NCBI RefSeq assembly: GCF_030408035.1
Contig: NZ_JASDCF010000006.1
Location: forward strand, 53,850 to 117,849
DNA from: Psychrobacter sp. APC 3426
GTDB taxonomy: Bacteria > Pseudomonadota > Gammaproteobacteria > Pseudomonadales > Moraxellaceae
Reading direction: 5' to 3'
Length of the DNA: 64,000 bases
Shown here: piece by piece, positions 38,582 through 47,186 of the stretch
How positions within the stretch are numbered: the stretch's first letter is position 1
How the letters are laid out: every line of letters begins with the position of its first letter
Notes under the pieces: model-generated
The model's database searches: none
The model's input: the letters and a program-made list of their open reading frames with translations, nothing else
What the model was told of the DNA's origin: nothing
Position numbers and translations under genes: made by a program

Positions 38582-38623
38582 AGATAAGTTGGGTAAATGT
38601 GGAAATTCTTACCCAACTTATCT
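38582..38623. repeat. Perfect 15-bp inverted repeat between radC and coaBC
   Basis: Arms AGATAAGTTGGGTAA (38582-38596) and TTACCCAACTTATCT (38609-38623) are perfect reverse complements around a 12-base loop. It sits in the divergent spacer, 58 bases before the coaBC start. No T-run follows, so an operator or an mRNA structure is more likely than a terminator. Confidence 0.75.
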
Positions 38624-38681
38624 CATAATTGTTACTATAAGCGCAATTTTATCTTTTATCTTTTTTATTGATGCCATGCCT

Positions 38682-40043
38682 ATGTCCAATATCGTCCTCG
38701 CTATCACCGGCGGTATCGCCGCTTATAAATCTGCTATTTTTGCTCGCCTGCTTATAAAGGCGGGCTTTGATGTGCGTGTCATTATGACCACAGGCGCACA
38801 AGCATTTATCACACCGCTGACGCTGCAGGCTTTGACTGGCAATGAGGTGCATATCTCATTACTCGATGAGCAGGCAGAGGCGGGCATGGGTCATATTGAG
38901 CTGGCAAAATGGGCGGACTTGATAGTCATAGCCCCAGCATCAGCCAATACCCTGGCGCGTCTGGCGATGGGCATGGCAGATGATTTACTAACGACCGTAT
39001 GCCTAGCGACGACGGCGCCAGTGATTGTTGCCCCAGCGATGAATCAGCAAATGTGGGCGCATCCAGCGGTTAATCTTAATGTGCAGACCTTACGTGACAT
39101 GAACTATCAGATCATTCAGCCTGCCAGTGGTGAGCAAGCGTGCGGTGATGTGGGAGCCGGTCGCTTGCCTGAGCCTGAGCAGTTATTGGCTGAGGTTTTG
39201 CTGTTCAATGCTATGCAAACCACGCCGCAACTATTAGCAGGCAAAAGAGTGGTCATTACCGCAGGCCCGACGGTAGAAGCTATCGATCCGGTGCGCTATC
39301 TGTCCAATCATTCTTCGGGGAAAATGGGGTTTGCCTTAGCCCGTGCTTGCGTAGCTGCTGGTGCAGAGGTTGTTTTGATTGCGGGCGGCAAAGTAACGCT
39401 GCCCACGCCGCTTAATATCACGCGCATTGATGTTCTATCAGCTAAAGACATGCTGATAGCAGCACAGCAATGTGTGGATGGCACGCACGGCGCGCTGCAG
39501 TATGTTTCAGCAGACGAGCATGAGCATCATCACGACCACCACGACTGTGATTGCGGTGAAGATCATGAGCATGAAGCGCATGAACCTACTACTGACACTA
39601 TCAATGATGGCAACGTGAAAGTCGCTGATATTTTTATTGCCACTGCCGCTGTCGCTGATTATCGTACTGAAGAAGCAGCCCCACAAAAAATCAAAAAAAC
39701 CCAAGATGCGATGATGCTAAGCTTGGTCAAAAACCCTGATATTCTAGCGACTATTTCGCTTGCCCATCCAGAGCTGTTTGTCGTTGGTTTCGCAGCAGAA
39801 ACGCAGGATGTCGAACGTTACGCTCGTGGCAAGTTGGCAGCTAAAGACTTGGACTTGATTGCTTGTAATGATGTTTCGCGAGCAGATATTGGTTTTGCAA
39901 GTGATGACAATGCGATGCAAGTGTTTTTCTCAGAGCGTTATGAGCACGATAGCGTGACCCTTGAAAAAGCAAGCAAAGATAAAATTGCGGAGCAGTTGGC
40001 CAGTATTATTGGTGAAGCCATTTGGCAACGTCACCATGCGTAA
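38682..40043 (+). CDS. coaBC: Phosphopantothenoylcysteine decarboxylase/synthetase CoaBC with His-rich insert
   Basis: 453 residues from the ATG at 38682; the upstream TTG-initiated frame adds 55 unrelated residues. Bifunctional coenzyme A enzyme. The N-terminal CoaC flavin domain shows IVLAITGGIAAYKSA and the active-site PAMNQQMW segment; the C-terminal CoaB domain shows GPTVEAIDPVRYLSNHSSGKMGFALA and KNPDILA. It is about 45 residues longer than E. coli CoaBC because of an insert at about residues 268-312 that includes DEHEHHHDHHDCDCGEDHEH, rich in His, Asp and Cys, just before the strand DIFIATAAVADYR. It is followed 49 bases later by a TSUP gene, probably co-transcribed. Confidence 0.95.
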   Translation: MSNIVLAITGGIAAYKSAIFARLLIKAGFDVRVIMTTGAQAFITPLTLQALTGNEVHISLLDEQAEAGMGHIELAKWADLIVIAPASANTLARLAMGMADDLLTTVCLATTAPVIVAPAMNQQMWAHPAVNLNVQTLRDMNYQIIQPASGEQACGDVGAGRLPEPEQLLAEVLLFNAMQTTPQLLAGKRVVITAGPTVEAIDPVRYLSNHSSGKMGFALARACVAAGAEVVLIAGGKVTLPTPLNITRIDVLSAKDMLIAAQQCVDGTHGALQYVSADEHEHHHDHHDCDCGEDHEHEAHEPTTDTINDGNVKVADIFIATAAVADYRTEEAAPQKIKKTQDAMMLSLVKNPDILATISLAHPELFVVGFAAETQDVERYARGKLAAKDLDLIACNDVSRADIGFASDDNAMQVFFSERYEHDSVTLEKASKDKIAEQLASIIGEAIWQRHHA

Positions 40044-40092
40044 GACACGCACTATTGCTTTCGATAAATTTGCTATTAGACACTAACGTCTG

Positions 40093-40875
40093 ATGACAAA
40101 TATGGTAGATAGCGATAGCACCCAGACGTTATTGCTGATTGTGATTTTTGCACTAGCCTCACTGCTGCATGGTATTAGTGGGCTGGGTGTAACGTTGGTG
40201 ACGACTACGGCGCTGGCAAGTATATATCCATTACCGCATGCGATTGTACTAGTAATTTTTCCGTCATTATTGCTAAATGCGATGACTTGGTTGGCTGGTG
40301 GCGGGCGTAGTATTTGGCACAACTTTATCTATTATGGCAGACGCTATTGGTTATTAGCTTTAACCAGCTTGCTCGGTAGTATTTTGGGTGCAAAGCTACT
40401 GCTGTGGGTAGATAGCGCTTATATCTTGTTAGTCTTGGCAGCTGTTATTGGCTTTTATGTGATAAGTGCATTACTCGGTAAGCAAATACGTCTGCCTGAT
40501 ACTAAGCCTGTGCTGATTATCGTTGGCTTTAGTGCAGGCGTCATTGGCGGCGCCACCAACGCAATGTCGACCATACTGATGATGTACTTATTGTCTGCAA
40601 GTAACGATAAAAACACCATCGCTAAAGTCGGCAACATGTGTTATTTCTTGGGCAAAATTGCCCAAATTATCGTATTGCGGGAGCCTATTATGGCGCTGAG
40701 CGGTAGTGAGTGGCAGCTGATTACTCTGCTAAGTGTTCTGTCTATTGCCGCGCTTTTAGTCGGTATCCGCCTGCGTTGTTACTTACCGCAAGCACGCTTT
40801 CGTCAGCTTATTTTATTGATTCTTACCGTACTTGGTATACGCGTAGGCTGGCAGGGGATTACGGCGTTTTTGTAG
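40093..40875 (+). CDS. TSUP (TauE/SafE) family membrane transporter
   Basis: 260 residues with about eight hydrophobic segments and the two TSUP half-repeats (LASLLHGISGLGVTLVTTTAL and GFSAGVIGGATNAMSTILMMYLL). It is distinct from the YfcA-like copy at 31764. Family members move sulfite, sulfoacetate, taurine-derived or similar anions; substrate unknown. It follows coaBC closely on the same strand and probably shares its transcript. Confidence 0.85.
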   Translation: MTNMVDSDSTQTLLLIVIFALASLLHGISGLGVTLVTTTALASIYPLPHAIVLVIFPSLLLNAMTWLAGGGRSIWHNFIYYGRRYWLLALTSLLGSILGAKLLLWVDSAYILLVLAAVIGFYVISALLGKQIRLPDTKPVLIIVGFSAGVIGGATNAMSTILMMYLLSASNDKNTIAKVGNMCYFLGKIAQIIVLREPIMALSGSEWQLITLLSVLSIAALLVGIRLRCYLPQARFRQLILLILTVLGIRVGWQGITAFL

Positions 40876-40917
40876 TATAGTCAGTACCAAATAGAATCGA
40901 AGCATCAATAATTACGT

Positions 40918-40983
40918 GCTACTGGTATAAATTTTCCTTGCGTGCTGCTGACACAGAGGCTGCGCAAAATTCATCCCAGTAGC
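40918..40983. repeat. 66-base imperfect inverted repeat after the TSUP gene
   Basis: GCTACTGGTATAAATTTT at the left pairs with AAAATTCATCCCAGTAGC at the right, allowing two mismatches, and an inner TTGCG/CGCAA extends the stem. The middle (about 40941-40960) holds TGCTG and CAGAGGC. The shape suggests a dispersed repetitive extragenic palindrome. I saw no second copy in the window. Confidence 0.55.
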
Positions 40984-41030
40984 GTTGACTCGGTTTTAAA
41001 GTGAATTAACTATAGGCAGTGCTTTTCAGG

Positions 41031-41237
41031 TTAGCGATTGAATAAATTTAATATGATAGTAGCGATAACACTGATGACTATCATAGTGACCACTGGAAAA
41101 TAAACACGTGTATTGCCTGAAGTGTGCTTAATATCGCCTGGCAGATTACCTATCCACGAAAACGCGCTTGGAAACAACAGCCAAATAACGCCGATAATAA
41201 CCAGCACAATGCCTATAACTATGAATATTTTTGCCAT
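41031..41237 (-). CDS. DUF2905 small membrane protein
   Basis: 68 residues, two hydrophobic segments (about 4-22 and 46-63) joined by the family loop SWIGNLPGDIKHTSGNTRVYFPVVT. DUF2905 proteins are small inner membrane proteins of unknown function. It lies 76 bases downstream of the histone-deacetylase-like gene on the same strand and may share its transcript. Confidence 0.88.
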   Translation of the reverse strand: MAKIFIVIGIVLVIIGVIWLLFPSAFSWIGNLPGDIKHTSGNTRVYFPVVTMIVISVIATIILNLFNR

Positions 41238-41313
41238 ATAAAGCCTCGCAAATGCTCTGATTTTATATCGTCTTAACTAAATGGTTTTATCTCGTCTATT
41301 AGTGCGCTACAGA

Positions 41314-42231
41314 TTAGCCAGCCATCTCACCAAAATACAGCTGCTGGGCGACCCGAAAGGTATTACAGTGCGCTTCGACCACATCTTCAATATCTTCTGA
41401 ATAGCCACCGCCCATGACAATAGCGACTGGAATGTTAGCAGTTTTTGCTTGCTGCAACACATACTCATCGCGTGCCTTGCAACCCCCTTGCGTTAAGCCA
41501 AGTTTACCCAGTTTATCGGTCGCGAGCACATCGACCGCAGACTGATAAAAAATCATATCTGGTGCGACGTCGCTAATTAAGCGCGGCAGCGTATCCATCA
41601 AAATCTGTAAATATTCTGCATCACCCGTATCGTTATCCAGCTCAATATCTAAGTCGGATATTTCTTTACGAAACGGATAGTTCTTGGCGCCATGCATACT
41701 AAACACAAAAACACGTGGCTCATCCGCCATAATGCTGGCGTTGCCATTGCCTTGATGAACATCCAAATCAACGATTAAAATCTTTTGCGCCTGTCCACGA
41801 TTAAGCAATAAATTACTGGCGATACACACATCATTAAACACGCAAAATCCTTCGCCATGATCGGCAAACGCATGATGCGTACCACCCGCAACATTCATCG
41901 CCACACCGTATTGCTGAGCATATAACGCACATTCATAAGTGGCGTGAGCGATATGGCGACCACGATCTACTAACGCTTCGGTCATCTCAAAGCCAATAGG
42001 GCGCGCTTCTTTGCGCGGCAAGGTTTGGGTTTTAAGCTTATGCCAATAGTCCTCAGTATGGGTGGTTAATATTTCGTCTTCTGTCAGGCGCTTCGGTGCA
42101 AAAAAATTATCGGTAGTGATAGTCCCTTCGCTAAGCAGGCGCTCAGGAATCATTGTATATTTTTGCATGGGAAAACGATGCTTGTCGGGTACGGAATAAC
42201 GGAAAATGTCAGAGTAAGCAATTTTTAGCAT
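41314..42231 (-). CDS. Histone-deacetylase superfamily hydrolase
   Basis: 305 residues. Zinc-site motifs of the arginase/deacetylase fold: GGTHHAFADHGEGFCVFND with the tandem His, DLDVHQGNGNA with Asp and His ligands, and the C-terminal GGGYS. Bacterial members include acetoin-utilisation AcuC and polyamine deacetylases; this shorter form with SDIFRYSVPDKHRFPMQKY at the start resembles the uncharacterised proteobacterial group. Deacetylation of a small molecule is likely but the substrate is unknown. Starts with ATG about 40 bases from the left end of the first TnpB element. Confidence 0.9.
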   Translation of the reverse strand: MLKIAYSDIFRYSVPDKHRFPMQKYTMIPERLLSEGTITTDNFFAPKRLTEDEILTTHTEDYWHKLKTQTLPRKEARPIGFEMTEALVDRGRHIAHATYECALYAQQYGVAMNVAGGTHHAFADHGEGFCVFNDVCIASNLLLNRGQAQKILIVDLDVHQGNGNASIMADEPRVFVFSMHGAKNYPFRKEISDLDIELDNDTGDAEYLQILMDTLPRLISDVAPDMIFYQSAVDVLATDKLGKLGLTQGGCKARDEYVLQQAKTANIPVAIVMGGGYSEDIEDVVEAHCNTFRVAQQLYFGEMAG

Positions 42232-42263
42232 AGTGTTAAAGCATGTCTTTTTTTGAAAAGTAT

Positions 42264-42269
42264 TTTAAC
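42264..42269 (+). promoter_or_regulatory. Candidate IS target/TAM of TnpB element 1
   Basis: TTTAAC immediately precedes the conserved left end of element 1. The same six bases precede the left end of element 2 (47187-47192, read on the minus strand), while bases further out differ. IS200/IS605-type elements insert 3' of a fixed short target, which also serves as the TnpB target-adjacent motif. Confidence 0.5.
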
Positions 42270-43628
42270 ATTTTCAGCGCAGAATTTCCCTACTTCTAAA
42301 GTGGTGGGATGAATGCGTTATTGATAACTACCCTTACTCCCTATGGTATTATAATTAATAATTATAACGCCAATTAACAACAAGCTCCTTATGACCAAGC
42401 AAATCCTAAAAGCCCATAAAGTCAGGCTCTACCCTAATGAGGGTCAGCAAATATTCTTTGCTAAATCATTTGGTTGCACACGCTTTATTTGGAATAAAAT
42501 GCTTAGTGACAAGATTGATCATTACAACGAGCATAAGACCGAGCTTAAAAACACTCCTGCTCAATATAAGAAAGAGTTTGAGTGGCTCAAAGAAGTCGAT
42601 AGCCTGGCACTGGCTAACGTCCAGCAAAACCTAAGAGCCGCTTATAGTAAATTCTTCAAAGGTTTAGGCTTCCCTAAGTTCAAAAAAAAAGTCAGCGTGA
42701 CAGCTACACCACCAATAATCAAAAGGGCACAGTAGCGATAACTGATGATACTGTCAAACTGCCTAAGATTGGTCATATCATCGCTAAATTTCCAAGCAAG
42801 GTAAATGGCTTGATTAAGAGCGCCACCATCAGCCGCACCCCATCAGGCAAGTACTATGTCAGTCTATTGGTTGAAACGGTTGTTGAGCCATTATCAAAAA
42901 TCAGGTCTAACATTGGTATTGACTTAGGATTGACAGACTTTATCGTCTTATCGGACAGCACGAAAGTTGCCAATCCTAAGTTTCTATCGAAACTGCAACA
43001 TAAGCTTGCGCGAGAACAAAAGATACTGGCCAAGCGTAGAGCAGTGGCCAAGGCCGATCAACGCAAGCTGTCTGACAGCCGCAACTATCAAAAGCAAAAA
43101 ATTAAAGTCGCCAAAGTCTACGAGCGTATCACGAATTGCCGAAAAGACTTTCTGCATAAGCTATCATTCAATCTCATCAAAAACCACGATGTGATTGCCA
43201 TTGAGGACTTGAACGTCAAAGGCATGGTTAAGAATAAAAAGTTAGCTAAAGCCATATCAGACAGCTCATGGTCAACCTTCACCACCATGCTGAACTACAA
43301 GGCTGAATGGTACGGCAAAAAGCTTGTCAAAATAGACCGATGGTATCCATCGTCTAAGACTTGCTCAGGCTGTGGTCACTTACTGACTAAGGCTGAGCTA
43401 CCATTACAGGTGAGGTCATGGAATTGTCCGAGTTGCCAGCAAAAGCATGATAGAGACATAAACGCCAGTATCAACATCCTCAACGAAGGACTAAGGCTGG
43501 TAACAATCAAAACCGTCGGTGCGACGGGGTTAGCTTAGTCCATTTGCCTAACCGCTGATACAAAACATCGTATCAAGTATGGGTATTACCTAAGAAACCC
43601 CTACCTCTATAGGTGGTCAGTAGTTCAT
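42270..43628 (+). mobile_element. IS200/IS605-superfamily element 1 (tnpB only)
   Basis: Boundaries come from comparing the two copies in the window. The left end has a subterminal palindrome around CTACTTCTAAAGT (about 42290-42303). The right end has a hairpin near CTACCTCTATAGGTGG and stops at GTAGTTCAT (43620-43628). There are no terminal inverted repeats or target duplication, as expected for this superfamily. No tnpA is present, so movement needs a TnpA elsewhere. The 3' part of tnpB plus the right end (about 43440-43628) is where a guide (omega) RNA would be encoded; its guide would start at 43629. Confidence 0.8.
42391..43538 (+). pseudogene. tnpB: TnpB (RNA-guided nuclease family), frameshifted copy 1
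   Basis: The frame from 42391 breaks off at 42735. A -1 shift at the A9 run (42682-42690) opens an uninterrupted frame to 43538, giving about 382 residues, a normal TnpB length. The N-terminal HTH-like part reads KAHKVRLYPNEGQQIFFAKSFG. The RuvC-like triad is complete in the second part: Asp in IGIDLGLTDF, Glu in AIEDLNVKGM, and Asp in HDRDINAS. A zinc ribbon (CSGCGH ... CPSC) lies before the last Asp. The run TTC AAA AAA AAA GTC would allow -1 slippage; alternatively it is an inactivating deletion. The copy at 45959 shares the break. Confidence 0.82.
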
Positions 43629-43710
43629 GGATAGATAAGTTTAAACACTTTGAAAATAAGGGGTTGGTGAGGAATTGTAAAAGCTGCGGATAGCCATCAG
43701 AGTGAGTGGA

Positions 43711-44553
43711 CTACTGGACATACTGAGTTGGTAAAAAGAAGGTTCGAGAATCCGATTGCTGCCTTAGCTCTGCCAATAACGTTTGCATGTCTTCAGCAGG
43801 GTCTTGGTTATTGATTAAATCGCTAAACAGTTCATTAGCGACCGTCGTCATGGCAATCACGCTTTGTAAGAGATGCTCGATGATAGCGTCGTTAATACCA
43901 ACGGCTTCGACATCGATAGCATGTTTATAACGTATTTCGCCATCATTCACATCCATCTCTAAATTACCGATCAGCATGTCATAATTGATTTGGGTAATGA
44001 GTAACATTGCAGCGTTTTGATGACTCTCTGGCATTAAGAATGGTAATATTCCATAAACAGCCAGTAGCTTATTGTCTTCTTGCACACGAAATAGATAACC
44101 GCAGTTGAGTTGTTTATGTCGCATTCTTAAGGATAAATGGTGTGATTGCTGGCTGTCATTCGTTCTGGGTTGATAATGAGTATAATTCCATTGTTTGTCA
44201 TCGAAGTACTGCTTTAGGCAATTAACAATGGATGTGTCATTACGTTGCTGTTGCTGCGTTTTATTGAGGCTTGATGAGTCCATTCGAGAATTGAGGCTAT
44301 CATTCTTAGCACCAAACGCAGAATCAGCATGATAGTCACTATGGGATGCTTGAAAGTCTGGAAGGTGTTTATCGTTGCTGCTTGTATCAGCGTGCTGTTG
44401 GGTCTGCGTTTGGTGCATTTCATAATCAAGCTCATCTACAATGGCAGATGGGTGCGGTGACACTTTTACATCATCGGCTATAGGCTGCGGTGCTGAGGTG
44501 GTCAGAAACCGCTTTAGTTTTTGCCATAAGCTGAGTTTTTTAGATTGACCCAT
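43711..44553 (-). CDS. YbjN-domain-like protein
   Basis: 280 residues from the ATG at 44553; the frame is open further to an ATG at 44640, but that extra part (Cys-rich, basic) looks non-coding. The first 120 residues are a polar, His/Gln/Ser-rich linker. The C-terminal half has the YbjN/type III chaperone-like pattern: SIVNCLKQYFDDKQWNYTHY, LAVYGILPFLMPES, LITQINYDMLIGNLEMDVNDGEIRYKHAID. Function unknown. It is second in a likely two-gene operon behind the 382-residue protein, and the pair is bracketed by the two inverted TnpB elements. Confidence 0.6.
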   Translation of the reverse strand: MGQSKKLSLWQKLKRFLTTSAPQPIADDVKVSPHPSAIVDELDYEMHQTQTQQHADTSSNDKHLPDFQASHSDYHADSAFGAKNDSLNSRMDSSSLNKTQQQQRNDTSIVNCLKQYFDDKQWNYTHYQPRTNDSQQSHHLSLRMRHKQLNCGYLFRVQEDNKLLAVYGILPFLMPESHQNAAMLLITQINYDMLIGNLEMDVNDGEIRYKHAIDVEAVGINDAIIEHLLQSVIAMTTVANELFSDLINNQDPAEDMQTLLAELRQQSDSRTFFLPTQYVQ

Positions 44554-44662
44554 AAGCTTGCATTTACCAATAGATGAACGAAAAGCCGCATTGAAACTTA
44601 GCCTTAATGAGCAGTCAGTGGTCATCGCAAACGAGGGCATGCTCTAATCGCTGATTACTATA

Positions 44663-45811
44663 TTAATGACTGCTCAATGCCAGACCTTCTCTGATAGTAG
44701 GCTGCTCATAAAATGCCTGCAGCATCTCACGAATATGAGCGGTAAACCATGGGCTGTCAAGCGCATCATGTATGAGCGGCAATATGGCAGTGCTCAGCTG
44801 CGCCATAGCGCTCTCATCGACATATAAGCTCGCTGCTACCGTTGCAATGGTGTCATCTTGATGGTTGGCGTACCAAGTATCAATACTGGCCGCTACGAGG
44901 CTATGCAAATAAGGGGACAGGCGCAGACGGTTGTAGCTTTGTTGAATGCTGGCTTCGATATGATCGATACTGCTATTGCCAGGCTCATCGCGCAGATACG
45001 TTTGCAGGTGACTAACAGGCAGCTCTTTTATACGAGCCCAGCCTGTCACCAGTAGTCGTGCCACCTCTTCATTGGATAAATGCTCTTGCGCATTGGCTTC
45101 TGCTCGGCGAGTTAAGTCTTTAATATTGCGATGCAAGTACGTTTGCAGTTTTTCATCCAGGTTTCTGTTGGTGGCTTTTTCGAAAGAGCTGCGCCCAAGC
45201 TTCATGAGCTTACCAACACCGCCTGCTTTATCCAGCGTGGTTTCCATAAAGTCGTTGATGGCGTGATATAACGTTTGGGTCAGCAAGTCTGCAAAGGTTT
45301 CATTGCCGACCAGTGTATGTATCAACACATTACGCTGCTCGTCATGGCTACCGACATAGTTGGCAAGGGTCTCAATCTGAGTATCGTCCACCAGCTCAGA
45401 TAAAGGCACGTTATCGTTGACTGGGTGATAAATGACAGTCTGCAAGATATCGCGGATATCGGTGCGCATGACCTCGCTCATCGGTTGGCTAAGTAGCCAG
45501 TCGTTGACGAGGTGTTGCAAGTCATCAGTGCTGAGATATTTGTTCATTGGCTGCGCGCCTAACCACTGCCATGCCTCTATACTCAGCGACCCTGCTTGGC
45601 TACGTAACCATTGCTGCATGAAAGTAACTTGGGCATTAACCAAGCTGTCTACGGTGAAACGCTTACCTGAAGCGCTTGCATTTGTATCGGCTACTGATGC
45701 GTGAGTATCTGACGCTTGAGCGCTTGGCGTTTGGTTATCTTTTGAAGTCTGCATAGGTTTTGAGGTCATAGTAATCGACAATTTGTTATACTGTGTGGTT
45801 GGGGTAAGCAT
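44663..45811 (-). CDS. Unknown 382-residue protein between TnpB elements
   Basis: Soluble, mostly helical, with no signal peptide or membrane segment. The N-terminal 50 residues are Ser/Thr/Ala-rich. The body has regular helices with short repeated motifs: QQWLRSQAGSLSIEAWQW, NDWLLSQPMSEVMRTDIRDI, DKAGGVGKLMKLGRSSFEKA and a C-terminal LIHDALDSPWFTAHIREML. I do not recognise a family. The start is uncertain: ATG at 45811 or Met15 at 45769; neither has a clear ribosome-binding site. It precedes the YbjN-like gene in an apparent operon. Confidence 0.6.
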   Translation of the reverse strand: MLTPTTQYNKLSITMTSKPMQTSKDNQTPSAQASDTHASVADTNASASGKRFTVDSLVNAQVTFMQQWLRSQAGSLSIEAWQWLGAQPMNKYLSTDDLQHLVNDWLLSQPMSEVMRTDIRDILQTVIYHPVNDNVPLSELVDDTQIETLANYVGSHDEQRNVLIHTLVGNETFADLLTQTLYHAINDFMETTLDKAGGVGKLMKLGRSSFEKATNRNLDEKLQTYLHRNIKDLTRRAEANAQEHLSNEEVARLLVTGWARIKELPVSHLQTYLRDEPGNSSIDHIEASIQQSYNRLRLSPYLHSLVAASIDTWYANHQDDTIATVAASLYVDESAMAQLSTAILPLIHDALDSPWFTAHIREMLQAFYEQPTIREGLALSSH

Positions 45812-45868
45812 AAAGTATTATGCCATGAACATGATAATTGTTGGTGATGAATATTGACTGCTGCTTTA

Positions 45869-47186
45869 ATGAACTACCCACCACCTAAAGAGGTGGCGGT
45901 TTCTTAGGTAATACCCATACTTGATACGATGTTTTGTATCAGCGGTTAGGCAAATGGACTAAGCTAACCCCGTCGCACCGACGGTTTTGAGTGTTGCCAA
46001 CTTCAATCCTTCGTTTAGGATATTGATACTGGCATTTATGTCTCTATCGTTGGATTGCAAGCAGCTGGGGCAATTCCATGATCTCACCTGTAATGGTAGC
46101 TCAGCCTTAGTGAGTAAGTGACCACAGCCTGAGCAGGTCTTAGACGATGGATACCATCGGTCTATTTTGACAAGCTTTTTGCCGTACCATTCAGCCTTGT
46201 AGTTCAGCATGGTGGTGAAGGTTGACCATGAGCTGTCTGATATGGCTTTAGCTAACTTTTTATTCTTAACCATGCCTTTGACGTTCAAGTCCTCAATGGC
46301 AATCACATCGTGGTTTTTGATGAGATTGAATGATAGCTTATGCAGAAAGTCTTTTCGGCAATTCGTGATACGCTCGTAGACTTTGGCGACTTTAATTTTT
46401 TGCTTTTGATAGTTGCGGCTGTCAGACAGCTTGCGTTGATCGGCCTTGGCCACTGCTCTACGCTTGGCCAGTATCTTTTGTTCTCGCGCAAGCTTATGTT
46501 GCAGTTTCGATAGAAACTTAGGATTGGCAACTTTCGTGCTGTCCGATAAGACGATAAAGTCTGTCAATCCTAAGTCAATACCAATGTTAGACCTGATTTT
46601 TGATAATGGCTCAACAACCGTTTCAACCAATAGACTGACATAGTACTTGCCTGATGGGGTGCGGCTGATGGTGGCGCTCTTAATCAAGCCATTTACCTTG
46701 CTTGGAAATTTAGCGATGATATGACCAATCTTAGGCAGTTTGACAGTATCATCAGTTATCGCTACTGTGCCCTTTTGATTATTGGTGGTGTAGCTGTCAC
46801 GCTGACTTTTTTCTTGAATTTTGGGAAGCCTGCGCCTTGCTTGAAAAACTTGTTATAGGCAGCTCTTAGGTTCTGCTGCACATTCGCCAGTGCCAGGCTA
46901 TCGACTTCTTTGAGCCAGTCAAACTCTTTCTTATATTGAGCAGGGGTATTTTTAAGCTCGGTCTTATGCTCGTTGTAATACTCAATCTTGTCACTAAGCA
47001 TCCTATTCCAAATAAAGCGTGTGCAGCCAAATGATTTAGCAAAGAATATTTGCTGACCCTCATTAGGGTATAATCTTACTTTATGGGCTTTTAGGACTTG
47101 TTTTGGCATGAAGCTATTGTACCATACCAAAAGTCTGACGCATTCATCCCTCTACTTTAGAAGTAGGGGAATTCTGCGCTGAAAAT
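45869..47186 (-). mobile_element. IS200/IS605-superfamily element 2 (tnpB only, inverted)
   Basis: Inverted near-copy of element 1. On the minus strand it starts at 47186 with the same ATTTTCAGCGCAGAATT left end and CTACTT/AAGTAG palindrome. It ends at 45869 with the CCACCT-CTTT-AGGTGG hairpin and GTAGTTCAT. The spacer between left end and tnpB differs from element 1 and is 44 bases shorter; here TACAAT resembles a -10 box. No tnpA. A guide read from this copy would start at 45868 on the minus strand (TAAAGCAGCAGTC...). The left end lies about 20 bases from ccmA. Confidence 0.8.
45959..47109 (-). pseudogene. tnpB: TnpB, frameshifted copy 2
   Basis: Starts at the ATG at 47109; the first frame stops at 46762 and the -1 frame continues to 45959. 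The break lies in the same place as in copy 1, but here the run is TTC AAG AAA AAA GTC, only six A. The RuvC-like Asp (IGIDLGLTDF), Glu (AIEDLNVKGM) and Asp (NDRDINAS) are all kept, and the zinc ribbon is intact (CSGCGH, CPSC). It differs from copy 1 by only a few residues, mostly near the C terminus (CLQSND for CQQKHD). High identity with retained catalytic residues argues for recent spread and perhaps for a still-translatable product. Confidence 0.82.

Noticed and set aside
38517..38681. Longer coaBC start at TTG 38517
   Set aside because: It would encode the 15-bp inverted repeat and overlap the radC start. The ATG at 38682 gives the standard CoaC start IVLAITGGIAAYKS.
39510..39570. CoaBC His-rich stretch as a CRISPR-like or tandem DNA repeat
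   Set aside because: The GAGCATGA-like repetition comes from His/Glu/Asp codons in an intact reading frame and is too irregular for a DNA repeat array.
42391..42735. A separate small transposase gene (tnpA) next to tnpB
   Set aside because: The 114-residue frame has no Y1-transposase motif (HUH or catalytic Tyr). It reads as the N-terminal part of TnpB, and the -1 frame continues without a stop into the second frame.
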